Assembly: GCF_009687885.1 (NCBI RefSeq)
Contig: NZ_BLAF01000013.1
Coordinates: forward strand, 285,465-318,432
Direction: 5' to 3'
DNA length: 32,968 nt
Source of the DNA: Acrocarpospora pleiomorpha
GTDB taxonomy: Bacteria; Actinomycetota; Actinomycetes; Streptosporangiales; Streptosporangiaceae
The notes beneath the pieces are model-generated. The model saw nothing but the letters and a program-made list of their open reading frames with translations. It was not told the origin of the DNA and ran no database searches. Below, piece by piece: positions 8,056-15,766 of this stretch (within the stretch, counting starts at the first letter, position 1; each line of letters opens with the position of its first letter). Made by a program: the position numbers and the translations under genes.

Positions 8056-9351
8056 ATGCACGTTACCCTCTCAGCCACTCTGGCAGCCAACCAGGACATC
8101 GAGCGAAGACGCCGCGCCGGGCAACGGGTCCTGCACCTGGCCTTCGGCGAGGCTGGTCTGCCCGTGCACCCGGCCCTGCGCGCCCGACTGGCCGACGCGA
8201 GCGGCAACAACGGCTACGGCCAGGTCGCGGGGTCGCCCGCGCTGCGCGAGGCCGCCGCCGGATACTGGACCAGGCGTGGTCTGCCGACCGATCCCGACCT
8301 GGTGGTGAGCGGGCCTGGCAGCAAGTCGTTGCTGTTCGGCGTGCTGCTCGCCATCGGCGCTGACGGCCCGGCCGACATCGTGCTGCCCATGCCCAGCTGG
8401 GTCAGCTACGCCGCGCAAGCGGAGATCATCGGAGTCCGGCCGATCATGGTTCCGGCGCCTCCCGGCGAGGGTGGGGTGCCCGATCCCGATCTGGTGGCTT
8501 CGGCGGTGCTGCATGCGCGCGCGCAGGGGCGTACGGTGCGGTCGTTGCTGGTGACCTTGCCCGACAACCCGACCGGACGGCTCGCGCGCCCGAGCACGAT
8601 CCGGCGGCTGGCCCAGATCGCCCGCGATCTGGATCTGGTCATCATCTCCGATGAGATCTACCGCGATCTGGTGCACGATCCGGTGGCCGAGTATCTGAGC
8701 CCGGCCGAGGTCGCGCCGGAGCGGACGATCATCACCAGCGGGCTGAGCAAGAGCCTGGCCGTCGGCGGCTGGCGGATCGGGATGGCCCGGCTGAGCCACA
8801 CGCCTGCCGGCTGGGCCCTGCGGGACCGGTTGCTCGCGGTGGCCAGCGAGATCTGGTCCAGCCCGGCCGCGCCGGTGCAACACGCCGCCGCGTACGCGCT
8901 GACCGAGCCGGCGGAGATCGTCCAGCGGGTGAACGAGTCACGCCGGCTGCACGGCCTGGTCGCCCGCGCGGTGGCCGACCGCTTCACGAAAGCGGGCGCA
9001 TCCGTCCACGCCCCTCAAGGAGGTTTCTACCTATATCCCGAAATTTCGGGGTTTGAGAGTGCGGCTGAGTTGGCGCACACCCTGATCGAGCAGCACGGGG
9101 TGGGCGTGCTTCCCGGCTCCGCTTTCGGGGACAATCCGCGCGCTCCCCGGGTTCGCGTCGCCACCAGCCTGCTCTACGGCGACACCCCGGACCAGCGCCT
9201 GACGACCCTGCACGCCGATGATCCACTGACCCTTCCGTGGGTGGCGGAATCCTTGATCCATCTCGAATCCGCCCTAACCGATCTGACTGCCGCCAGGCAG
9301 CCGAGCCAGCGCCGGATCGGCGTCCTCAAACCTGCCCATGCGGTGCGGTGA
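8056..9351 (+). CDS. Class I/II pyridoxal-phosphate aminotransferase
   Basis: A 431-residue fold-type I enzyme moving an amino group between an amino acid and a 2-oxo acid. It shows LAFGEAGLPVHP at the N-terminus, the cofactor-loop region SGPGSKSLLFGVL, LPDNPTGRLA (substrate/cofactor Asn), IISDEIYRDLV (Asp and Tyr binding PLP), the Schiff-base Lys in SGLSKSLAVGGWRIG, and PRVRVATSLL with the carboxylate-binding Arg. The ATG at 8056 with AAGGA upstream gives the usual family start; in-frame ATGs at 7969 and 8038 would add an unlikely Arg-rich extension. Substrate specificity cannot be read from sequence. Probably regulated by the divergent LysR protein. Confidence 0.88.
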   Translation: MHVTLSATLAANQDIERRRRAGQRVLHLAFGEAGLPVHPALRARLADASGNNGYGQVAGSPALREAAAGYWTRRGLPTDPDLVVSGPGSKSLLFGVLLAIGADGPADIVLPMPSWVSYAAQAEIIGVRPIMVPAPPGEGGVPDPDLVASAVLHARAQGRTVRSLLVTLPDNPTGRLARPSTIRRLAQIARDLDLVIISDEIYRDLVHDPVAEYLSPAEVAPERTIITSGLSKSLAVGGWRIGMARLSHTPAGWALRDRLLAVASEIWSSPAAPVQHAAAYALTEPAEIVQRVNESRRLHGLVARAVADRFTKAGASVHAPQGGFYLYPEISGFESAAELAHTLIEQHGVGVLPGSAFGDNPRAPRVRVATSLLYGDTPDQRLTTLHADDPLTLPWVAESLIHLESALTDLTAARQPSQRRIGVLKPAHAVR

Positions 9352-9511
9352 TCTTGTCGAAATCTTTACCCTGAAAAGCGGGCGAGCAGGATAGGGTACA
9401 CACCGTCTGACCTGCGGTTTCAAGGCCTCGCGTGGTGCTTAACCAGAGTCTCCACAAGATGTCGTGTGTCATTTGGTACCACAAATGCCACTGAGCCCCC
9501 ATCATGTGCTC

Positions 9512-10159
9512 ATGCCCGCTTTTGTCACCCTGTCCGGGCGCTCTGTGCGCCTGGAACCGCTCAGCCTCGCGGTGGTCGACGACCTCGTCACAGCGGCGAG
9601 TGAGGACCGTTCAACTTACGCCTTCACTCGCGTTCCCGCCGGTCGGGACGACATGGTCTCCTACGTGGAGGCCGCCATGGCTGAGCAGGCGGAGGGCCGG
9701 TCGATGCCCTTCGCCATCCGGTGGCTGCACACCGATCGTGTGGTCGGTGCCACCCGTCTGATGCACCTGGAGTACTGGCAGGGCCCCATGCCCTGGCCGC
9801 CGGGCACCAAAGGCGTGGTGGGCGAGGTCCCGTCCGTGGCGGATATCGGTTACACCTGGCTGGGCGCTTCCGCCCAGGGCACGGGTGTCAACCGGGAGAG
9901 CAAGCTGCTGATGCTCTCACTCGCCTTCGAGACCTGGCAGGTTCACCGGATAACGCTTAAGGCAGACGTACGCAACGCACGATCTCGGGCCGCCATCGAG
10001 GCCCTCGGCGCACACCTGGACGGTGTGCGACGGGCTGACAGCCGAGGCGCCGACAATACGGTCCGAGATACCGCGTACTACTCGATTCTCCGCTCCGAAT
10101 GGCCGATGGTCCGAGAACGGCTCCACGCGCGGCTCGGCCTCGTGGAAGCAGCAGCCTGA
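9512..10159 (+). CDS. GNAT acetyltransferase, RimJ/RimL type
   Basis: About 215 residues. The order of elements fits the RimJ/RimL branch of acetyl-CoA-dependent N-acetyltransferases: VTLSGRSVRLEPL at the start, VVGATRLMHLEYW, EVPSVADIGYTWLG, and the acetyl-CoA binding AQGTGVNRESKLLML, followed by ITLKADVRNARSRAAIEALGA. Several starts are possible (GTG 9464, ATG 9485, ATG 9512), none with a strong ribosome binding site; I chose the one nearest the domain. A TAGGGT -10-like hexamer lies near 9395. The acceptor is unknown; a protein N-terminus or an aminoglycoside-like small molecule are both possible. Confidence 0.85.
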   Translation: MPAFVTLSGRSVRLEPLSLAVVDDLVTAASEDRSTYAFTRVPAGRDDMVSYVEAAMAEQAEGRSMPFAIRWLHTDRVVGATRLMHLEYWQGPMPWPPGTKGVVGEVPSVADIGYTWLGASAQGTGVNRESKLLMLSLAFETWQVHRITLKADVRNARSRAAIEALGAHLDGVRRADSRGADNTVRDTAYYSILRSEWPMVRERLHARLGLVEAAA

Positions 10160-10185
10160 CCCCTTCTACTCGCACACGGAACGGA

Positions 10186-10215
10186 GCGGCCCGCCCCCTG
10201 CCGGGGACGGGCCGC
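10186..10215. terminator. Terminator-like hairpin between convergent genes
   Basis: GCGGCCCG (10186-10193) pairs with CGGGCCGC (10208-10215), and an inner CCCC/GGGG extends the stem past a bulged A. It sits between the acetyltransferase stop (10159) and the secreted-protein stop (10241), and probably ends transcription from both sides. Confidence 0.65.
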
Positions 10216-10240
10216 GCTGTGTTTCCTGCCGGGTTAAGGC

Positions 10241-10771
10241 TTAGTGCTCGTCCCAGTAGTCCTCGTCGTAGCCGTAGTCGTCGTCGTAGGCGTTGTAGAT
10301 GTCCTTCCAGTACCCGCACTTGTAGGGGTAGCTGCTCCACTTGTCGATCTGGCAGACCTTCACCTGGACCTGCGAGACGTCGTAGCGGGTGAAGGAGAAC
10401 TTCTTCTCCCAGCCACACTTCTTGTAGCTGACGTAGTCGGTGTAGTAGTCGTCCTCCTCATCGCTCCACTTGGTGTAGCGGAAGACGACGTAGGCGCACT
10501 TCTTGTCGCTGTGGTCGTAGTCCCAGAGCTTGCCGCCCACGCGGACCTTGTTGTCCTCTTCGTCGTAGTAGTCGACGTCGATCCAGCCCTTGGACTTGGC
10601 CTTGTGGTTCTTGGAGTAGTAGGAGCCCCAGCTGTCGTCGTCCCAGTCGGGAGAGGAGGCGGTGAGGGTGTTCTGGGTCGAGGCGTTGGCGGCGGTCGAG
10701 GCGAAACCGACCATGCCGGTCGCGAGGATCGCGGTCGCGGCGGCGACGCCGAAGATCTTCCGGATGCGCAT
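10241..10771 (-). CDS. Small secreted protein rich in Asp, Tyr, Trp and Lys
   Basis: A 176-residue precursor. ATG at 10771 with AGGAG six bases upstream begins a clear signal peptide: MRIRKIF, a hydrophobic core GVAAATAILATGMVGFAS, and an AXA-type site near TAANAS (cleavage about residue 30). The mature chain is about 145 residues. It has four cysteines (KKCAYVVF, YKKCGW, VKVCQID, YKCGYW) that could form two disulfides, and many alternating aromatic and charged residues that suggest a beta-sandwich. The C-terminus is strikingly acidic and aromatic (YDDDYGYDEDYWDEH). It recalls small secreted actinomycete proteins of unknown function. It is divergent from the AfsR-like regulator and has a hairpin in its leader. 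No enzymatic motif is visible. Confidence 0.8.
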   Translation of the reverse strand: MRIRKIFGVAAATAILATGMVGFASTAANASTQNTLTASSPDWDDDSWGSYYSKNHKAKSKGWIDVDYYDEEDNKVRVGGKLWDYDHSDKKCAYVVFRYTKWSDEEDDYYTDYVSYKKCGWEKKFSFTRYDVSQVQVKVCQIDKWSSYPYKCGYWKDIYNAYDDDYGYDEDYWDEH

Positions 10772-11144
10772 GGGGTGCTCCTGCTGTGTGCTTGAGGACG
10801 ATGCCCCCCGTTTCGGGGTTGGCCCATTTCTAGGCTCGGCCGCCTGCAGGGCACTTACAGGTTCCTTACGGGACCGTTGCAAGATCCCCCCTACCAGCGA
10901 AAAGTCCCTCCCCGACCGGGGAGGGACTCCATATGTAGACGAGGCATGACCGCCCCCGCAGGGGCCATGACTCACATGCCTACAGGATGGCCCCGCCCGT
11001 TCAACGACCGATCAACGCCTGATCAATAGGATGAATGACAACCATCGCTGCGGTTAACGAGAGGATCCCGCACTATTGGACAGCCCCAGTGGGATCTATC
11101 ATTTGGTCGGAAACCTGCCAATAGAGGCCTTCTGAGGATGGAAA
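10772..11144. promoter_or_regulatory. Divergent control region between the secreted-protein gene and the AfsR-like gene
   Basis: This 373-base gap holds no gene I can support. A weak plus-strand promoter candidate for the regulator is TTGGAC (11076-11081) with TATCAT (11097-11102), though the 15-bp spacing is short. On the minus side it contains the terminator-like hairpin at 10903-10928 and a CCCCG/CGGGG stem-loop near 10806-10818. Confidence 0.4.
10903..10928 (-). terminator. Intrinsic-terminator-like hairpin in the leader of the secreted-protein gene
   Basis: AGTCCCTCCCC and GGGGAGGGACT are perfect 11-bp arms around a four-base loop. Read on the minus strand the stem is followed by TTTTC, the form of an intrinsic terminator. 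It lies 132 bases upstream of the ATG at 10771, with no clear minus-strand gene upstream to terminate. It may therefore attenuate the secreted-protein transcript or end a short RNA. On the plus strand the A-run precedes the stem, so it would not terminate there. Confidence 0.55.
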
Positions 11145-14093
11145 ATGTCTGGTCGCGGCGCCGAGGACGGGCTGCGCTTCGCCGTGCTCGGACCGGTCCG
11201 GGCCTGGCGCGACGAGGTCGAGCTGGATCTGGGCACGCCCTTGCAACGTTCCATCCTCGCGATGTTGCTGTTGCGGGAAGGTCGGGCGGTCACGCCGTCC
11301 GAAATGATCGACGCGATCTGGGGGGAGGACGCGCCGCCCCGGGCGCTGGGCGCGTTACGGACATACGTGTCCCGATTGCGTACCGTGCTGGAGCCCGACC
11401 GTTCGCCGCGTACCCCGCCGGAGCTGCTCACCTCGGTGGGCCGCGGCTACGCGTTGCGGCTCGCGCCCGACATGCTGGACCTGGCGCTCTTCGACCGCGC
11501 GGTCGCCGCCGCCGAAGCCTCCCACCGCGGCTCTGACACCGCCGAAGCCGCGGAAACCCTGCGCTCCGCACTCGCCCTGTGGACCGGTGAGCCGCTCGCC
11601 GGCGCCGTCGGTCCGTACGCCGATCACCAGCGGGACCGTCTGATCGAGCGCCGGCTCGGCATGGTCGAGACCCTGATGGACCATGACCTGGCGCTCGGCC
11701 GGCACGCCGGGGTCGTCTCCGAGCTGATCGCCCTGGTCGCCGAGCATCCGCTGCGCGAGCAGTTGCGTGCCCAGCTCATGCTCGCCTATTACCGCAACGG
11801 CCGCGCCGCCGAAGCGCTCGCCGTCTTCACCGACACCCGGCATGCCCTCATTGAGGAACTCGGCATCGAGCCCAGCGCCGAACTCGCCGACCTGCACCGC
11901 CGGATCCTGGCCGCCGACCCGACCCTTACTGTCACGCCGGTACGGCCTCCGGCTCCCGAGGAGCCCGAAACGCTCGTCGAGATGCCCAAACCGGCGCAGC
12001 TTCCGGCGGCGGTCACCGACTTCACCGGGCGTAAGCAACTGGTCAACCGCATGCTCACGTTGCTGAGCAGTGGCGATGGTGTGCCTGTGGTGGCCATGTC
12101 CGGCATCGGTGGTGTCGGCAAGACCACGCTTGCGGTGCATGTCGCTCACCTGGTTCATGACCTGTTCCCGGATGGTCAGCTTTACGCCGATCTGCGAGGT
12201 TATGGCCAGGAGCCGACGCCGCCGGAGACCGCGCTGGTGGCGTTTCTGCGTGCCCTCGGTATCCCGGTCGATGTGATCCCGGACAGGTTGGCCGATCGGT
12301 CGGCGCTGTTCCGGTCGCTGCTGGCCGATCGGCGGATGCTGGTGCTGCTCGACAATGCGCGGGATGCCGATCAGGTCGAGCATCTGCTGCCCGGGTCGGC
12401 TGGATGTGCGGCGATTATCACCAGCCGGGGGAAGCTCGCCGATCTGCCGTCGGCTCGGCTGATCGACCTGGATGTGATGGAGCCCGACGAGGCTCTTTCC
12501 CTGTTCGGCGCCGTCGCTGGTCCTGAGAGGGTGTCGGCCGAGCGGGCCGCTGCGATGGATGTCGTCGCCGCGTGTGGTTTCCTGCCGCTGGCGGTCAGGA
12601 TCGTGGCTGCTCGGCTGGCTGCGCGGCCGTCCTGGACGGTTGCTTCGCTGGTGCCCCGGCTGGCTGATGAACGGCGTCGGCTGGATGAGATGAAGATCGG
12701 CAATCTGGCTGTGTCGGCCACCTTTGCGCTGGGGTACGGCCAGCTTGATGACCGGCAGAAGCGGGCGTTCCGGTTGTTGTCGTTGCCGAATGGGTCGGAT
12801 ATTTCGGTGTTTGCAGCGGATGCCGTACTGGATCTGAGTCTGGTGGAGACTGAGGATCTGCTGGAGTCGTTGGTCGATGCCAGCCTGCTTGAGGCTCCCG
12901 CGCCGGGGCGGTATCGCTTTCACGACCTGCTGAAATTGTTCGCGCGGCGGCAGTCGGAGGGTGAGGACGACGCGGGCGAGCGGGCGGAGGCGTTGCGGCG
13001 GCTGCTTGGGTTCTATCTGGCGACTGCGCGGTCGGCTCATCGACTCGCCTATGAGGGCAGCGCGGTTGCCGACAATCTTCAGGTCATCGGGCATCGTGGG
13101 CATACGTTCTCGTCCGCGGACGAGTCGGTGGCGTGGCTGGCTGCCGAAAGTGAGGCGTTGTTCGCCATTCTCGGCCAGGCCGCGGAGGCGGCGACCGGGG
13201 AGCTGCTGCCGGCAGCGGATCTGCTTGTCGCGATGGAGCCGCTGCTGGAGACCGGTGCCACCGGGCGCGAGTTCGACCAGCGTACGCGCGTGCTCATCGA
13301 AGCCGCGCGGCAAGTCGGCGATCCGCGGAGCGAGTTGCGCTGCCGGTATGTGCTCGGCCGGGTGCTGTTCGGGGCGAATCGCATGGCCGAGGCGGAAGAG
13401 CAGTTTCTGGGCGCTCGTGCGCTGGCCGAGCAGTGCGGCGACCCGATCGTGCTCGGGGAGACGTTCAACGCGCTCGCTGTGGTGTCCGGGCGGCAGCGCC
13501 GCCACCACGAAGCGCTGGAATGGTTCGACCGGGCCGGGAAGATCTACCGCGAGGTCGGGAACGTGGCCGGTGAGGCGCTCGTGCTCAGCTACTCCGCGCG
13601 CGACCACTTCGGCCTGGGGCGGCCGGAAGACGCCATCGCCGTCTCCGAACAGGGGCTGGCCATCTTCACCGAGCTTGGCAGCGCGCCCGGCGTGGCCCGC
13701 GCTCGGTACCACCTGGGCATCGTGCTCTCCGCTGTCGGCCGGCTCAACGAGGCCGTCGTGCATCACGCCGAATGCCTGGACTTCTTCAGGGCCAGCAACC
13801 AGCGCGTGTGGGAGCAGCGGGTCTGCGTCCGGCTGGCCACCACGTTCACCGCCGCCGGCCGCTACCAGGACGCCGCCAGGCACGCCGAGCAAGCCCTCAT
13901 CGTCAGCCGCGAGATCACCCATCCGTACGGCGAAGCGCTGTCGCTGGCCGCTCTCGGCAAGGCGCTGCGCGGCCTGGGCAGCATTACCCGGAGCACCGAC
14001 GCCCTAGAGAAGGCCCTCGACATCTTCACCCGGCTCGGCTCCCCCGAAGCCGACGACGTCCGCGCCCTCCTCACCCAGAAGGTCGAGACCTAG
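11145..14093 (+). CDS. AfsR/SARP-family regulator with BTAD, NB-ARC and TPR domains
   Basis: A 982-residue multi-domain activator. An OmpR-like winged helix (about residues 8-95) is followed by the bacterial transcriptional activation domain (about 103-255; YRNGRAAEALAVF, ELGIEPSAEL). Then comes an NB-ARC ATPase with the P-loop GIGGVGKTTLAV near 320, RMLVLLDNARDAD near 400 and GFLPLAVRI near 478. The C-terminal part (about 725-975) is tetratricopeptide repeats. ATG at 11145 is preceded by GAGGA at six bases. Members activate antibiotic clusters or development in streptomycetes, often after phosphorylation. No biosynthetic cluster is next to it here. Nearest candidate targets are the divergent secreted-protein gene and the downstream membrane-protein gene; this is inference from position. 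Confidence 0.92.
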   Translation: MSGRGAEDGLRFAVLGPVRAWRDEVELDLGTPLQRSILAMLLLREGRAVTPSEMIDAIWGEDAPPRALGALRTYVSRLRTVLEPDRSPRTPPELLTSVGRGYALRLAPDMLDLALFDRAVAAAEASHRGSDTAEAAETLRSALALWTGEPLAGAVGPYADHQRDRLIERRLGMVETLMDHDLALGRHAGVVSELIALVAEHPLREQLRAQLMLAYYRNGRAAEALAVFTDTRHALIEELGIEPSAELADLHRRILAADPTLTVTPVRPPAPEEPETLVEMPKPAQLPAAVTDFTGRKQLVNRMLTLLSSGDGVPVVAMSGIGGVGKTTLAVHVAHLVHDLFPDGQLYADLRGYGQEPTPPETALVAFLRALGIPVDVIPDRLADRSALFRSLLADRRMLVLLDNARDADQVEHLLPGSAGCAAIITSRGKLADLPSARLIDLDVMEPDEALSLFGAVAGPERVSAERAAAMDVVAACGFLPLAVRIVAARLAARPSWTVASLVPRLADERRRLDEMKIGNLAVSATFALGYGQLDDRQKRAFRLLSLPNGSDISVFAADAVLDLSLVETEDLLESLVDASLLEAPAPGRYRFHDLLKLFARRQSEGEDDAGERAEALRRLLGFYLATARSAHRLAYEGSAVADNLQVIGHRGHTFSSADESVAWLAAESEALFAILGQAAEAATGELLPAADLLVAMEPLLETGATGREFDQRTRVLIEAARQVGDPRSELRCRYVLGRVLFGANRMAEAEEQFLGARALAEQCGDPIVLGETFNALAVVSGRQRRHHEALEWFDRAGKIYREVGNVAGEALVLSYSARDHFGLGRPEDAIAVSEQGLAIFTELGSAPGVARARYHLGIVLSAVGRLNEAVVHHAECLDFFRASNQRVWEQRVCVRLATTFTAAGRYQDAARHAEQALIVSREITHPYGEALSLAALGKALRGLGSITRSTDALEKALDIFTRLGSPEADDVRALLTQKVET

Positions 14094-14961
14094 CTCATCA
14101 TCCAACCGCGTCATCCTGACGTGATTGATCACCGCGACCTCCCTAGGCGTGCATTCCGTGGCTGTCCAGCTCCACCAGCGTCCCCTTTGGCGACGACGCT
14201 TGGTGGCGTCCCCCTCTGTCGCGTCCCTTGGTGCGGCATTCCCCATTGATGGTGGGCGCCCGGCCGGTCGTCAGCTCTCAATCGGCGCATAGGGGGCCCG
14301 GCTAACCGGAGCGCCTCATGACAGCTAGCCGCCTCTCTAGGACGACCGGCCGGACTTGACACAGACCCCGAACCCCCCGGGTCCATGCCCACTCCTCACC
14401 CTCGCGCACCAAACTCAACGTCCAATCACCATCCGATTGCCGCCCACGCCGTCACGGCGAGAGTTGCCCGGGTTCTCCCACCCAGCCTTCTGTTTCCCTC
14501 GGGCTCCGCTCGCCTCCGCCGTCGCCGTGGTTGCCTTGTGCTTCTCTCTCCCCCCACCCAGCCCTTCTGCTTCCCCTCGGGCTCCGCCCGGCGCCGCCAT
14601 CGCCGTGGTTCCCACACGAACGGCAGTCATCGCGCCGCGGTCCTCCCATCGGCAAGCGATGGGACGAAATCCCGCAATAACCCTTGGTGCCGAGATCCCA
14701 ATTCCGCAACAACATGGGCCAGGCAGAATTTGCACTTGTTCATTTATTCGGGGAACCGGCGGCGCCTTCCGGCCCACGCAAGATGGGAACATTGAAAGTG
14801 CTTGCACATTGCCTTTGACCTGGTCATTGGGTTTGATGCATGAGCAAGTAGGAACACCGAATCCGGCCCCATGCTCGCACCGTTTCGAAGCAAGGTGCGC
14901 TCAGCGATGTACTGAGCAGGTTGGCCCGCAGTATGCGACAGGGCTGCCTCTGCTACGTGGA
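14094..14961. other. Long non-coding stretch with a tandem intergenic repeat
   Basis: An open frame runs through much of this region in line with the next gene, but its Pro/Ser/Arg composition comes from repeat sequence and I do not call it coding. It contains an imperfect stem (CCACCAGCGTC / GACGCTTGGTGG, 14172-14206) after the regulator gene, the repeat pair at 14477-14612, and an A/T-richer stretch from about 14690 that probably holds the next promoter. One weak pair is TTGACC at 14815 with TGCATG 16 bases on. Confidence 0.5.
14477..14612. repeat. Two tandem copies of a dispersed intergenic repeat
   Basis: Copy one starts at 14477 and copy two at 14553, a period of 76. Each runs CCCACCCAGCC, TTCTG, CCCTCGGGCTCCGC, then CGCC and CGCCGTGGTT. 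A third copy, split by the insertion sequence, lies at 31-66 plus 1842-1875. The sites match GGGCTCC-type DNA, the same duplicated target as the IS. Confidence 0.7.
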
Positions 14962-15741
14962 ATGAGCCATCATGGTCACGTGAACAGGACGAAGACAGTC
15001 TGGCGCTTGCTGGGTGGCGCGATCGCCCTGGTATCGCTGGTGGCACTTGTCGCAGCCGTTATCCGAGCTGTCAATATCGCTGCCGAGGTCAACATCGCGG
15101 ATGTCGCGGCCGTGCTCCTGGCCGCCACGGGCACGACGCTCGGTGTTCTCGCCTGGGTACGCGGCCCCGCACGATCTGCCGCCGGCTCCGGCACGCCCCG
15201 CGGCGACGGTCCCGACATACTGCGCTATGACAGCGAGCGTGAAGCCGACCCGTTCGCCGAGTGGGGCTACCACATAGCCTTCGGAAGAAACAAAGACGAT
15301 ATCTGGCGTACGTCCATCTCAACAGCTGGACGGACCGCGACAATCCGTTCCCTCACTCACGACAGCGTTGGCTTGAACAAGCTCCTCCCATTCATCAGCG
15401 GAGCAATCGAGTTCGAATATCAGGTGGTTGAGTCAGATCCGACCGATCGTTACTTGTATTTCGCACTCATTCCCATGCAGCAGTCCCGCTCAGGACTGCG
15501 TGAGCTTGGTGGAGCCGTCTGGGCTGATCCGCAGAACCCCAGGTCCCCGTTTCGGATTCGGGAATTCGTACCGCCCAGCCATTACGGCGACGACCAATGG
15601 CATACCCTGCGAATGCCTTTCGACTTCGCCAAATTTGGAGACGTTTCATCCACTATCTTCGCCCCGCGGATGAATGAGGGCATCGACCAGCGCGCGAACG
15701 GCACCGTGATCATAAGAAAGGTCAGAGTCTGGCAGTCCTGA
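14962..15741 (+). CDS. Membrane-anchored protein of unknown function
   Basis: About 259 residues from the ATG at 14962 (a GTG at 14980 is an alternative; neither has a strong ribosome binding site). Two hydrophobic segments (LLGGAIALVSLVALVAAVI and VAAVLLAATGTTLGVLAWV) place the rest on one side of the membrane. The C-terminal 170 residues look beta-rich: GYHIAFGRNKDDIWRTSIS, AIEFEYQVVESDP, DRYLYFALIP, DDQWHTLRMPFDF, GTVIIRKVRVW. This recalls a jelly-roll binding domain, but I do not recognise a family. The gene is less GC-rich than its neighbours, which could mean acquisition. It converges on the methyltransferase gene with 25 bases between stops. Confidence 0.65.
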   Translation: MSHHGHVNRTKTVWRLLGGAIALVSLVALVAAVIRAVNIAAEVNIADVAAVLLAATGTTLGVLAWVRGPARSAAGSGTPRGDGPDILRYDSEREADPFAEWGYHIAFGRNKDDIWRTSISTAGRTATIRSLTHDSVGLNKLLPFISGAIEFEYQVVESDPTDRYLYFALIPMQQSRSGLRELGGAVWADPQNPRSPFRIREFVPPSHYGDDQWHTLRMPFDFAKFGDVSSTIFAPRMNEGIDQRANGTVIIRKVRVWQS

Positions 15742-15766
15742 CCCCGATGGTTCGCGCTCAATGGGT

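Noticed and set aside
14356..14961. 200-residue N-terminal extension of the membrane protein
   Set aside because: It is a translation of the intergenic repeat and promoter region, with Pro/Ser/Arg-rich composition and no ribosome binding site.
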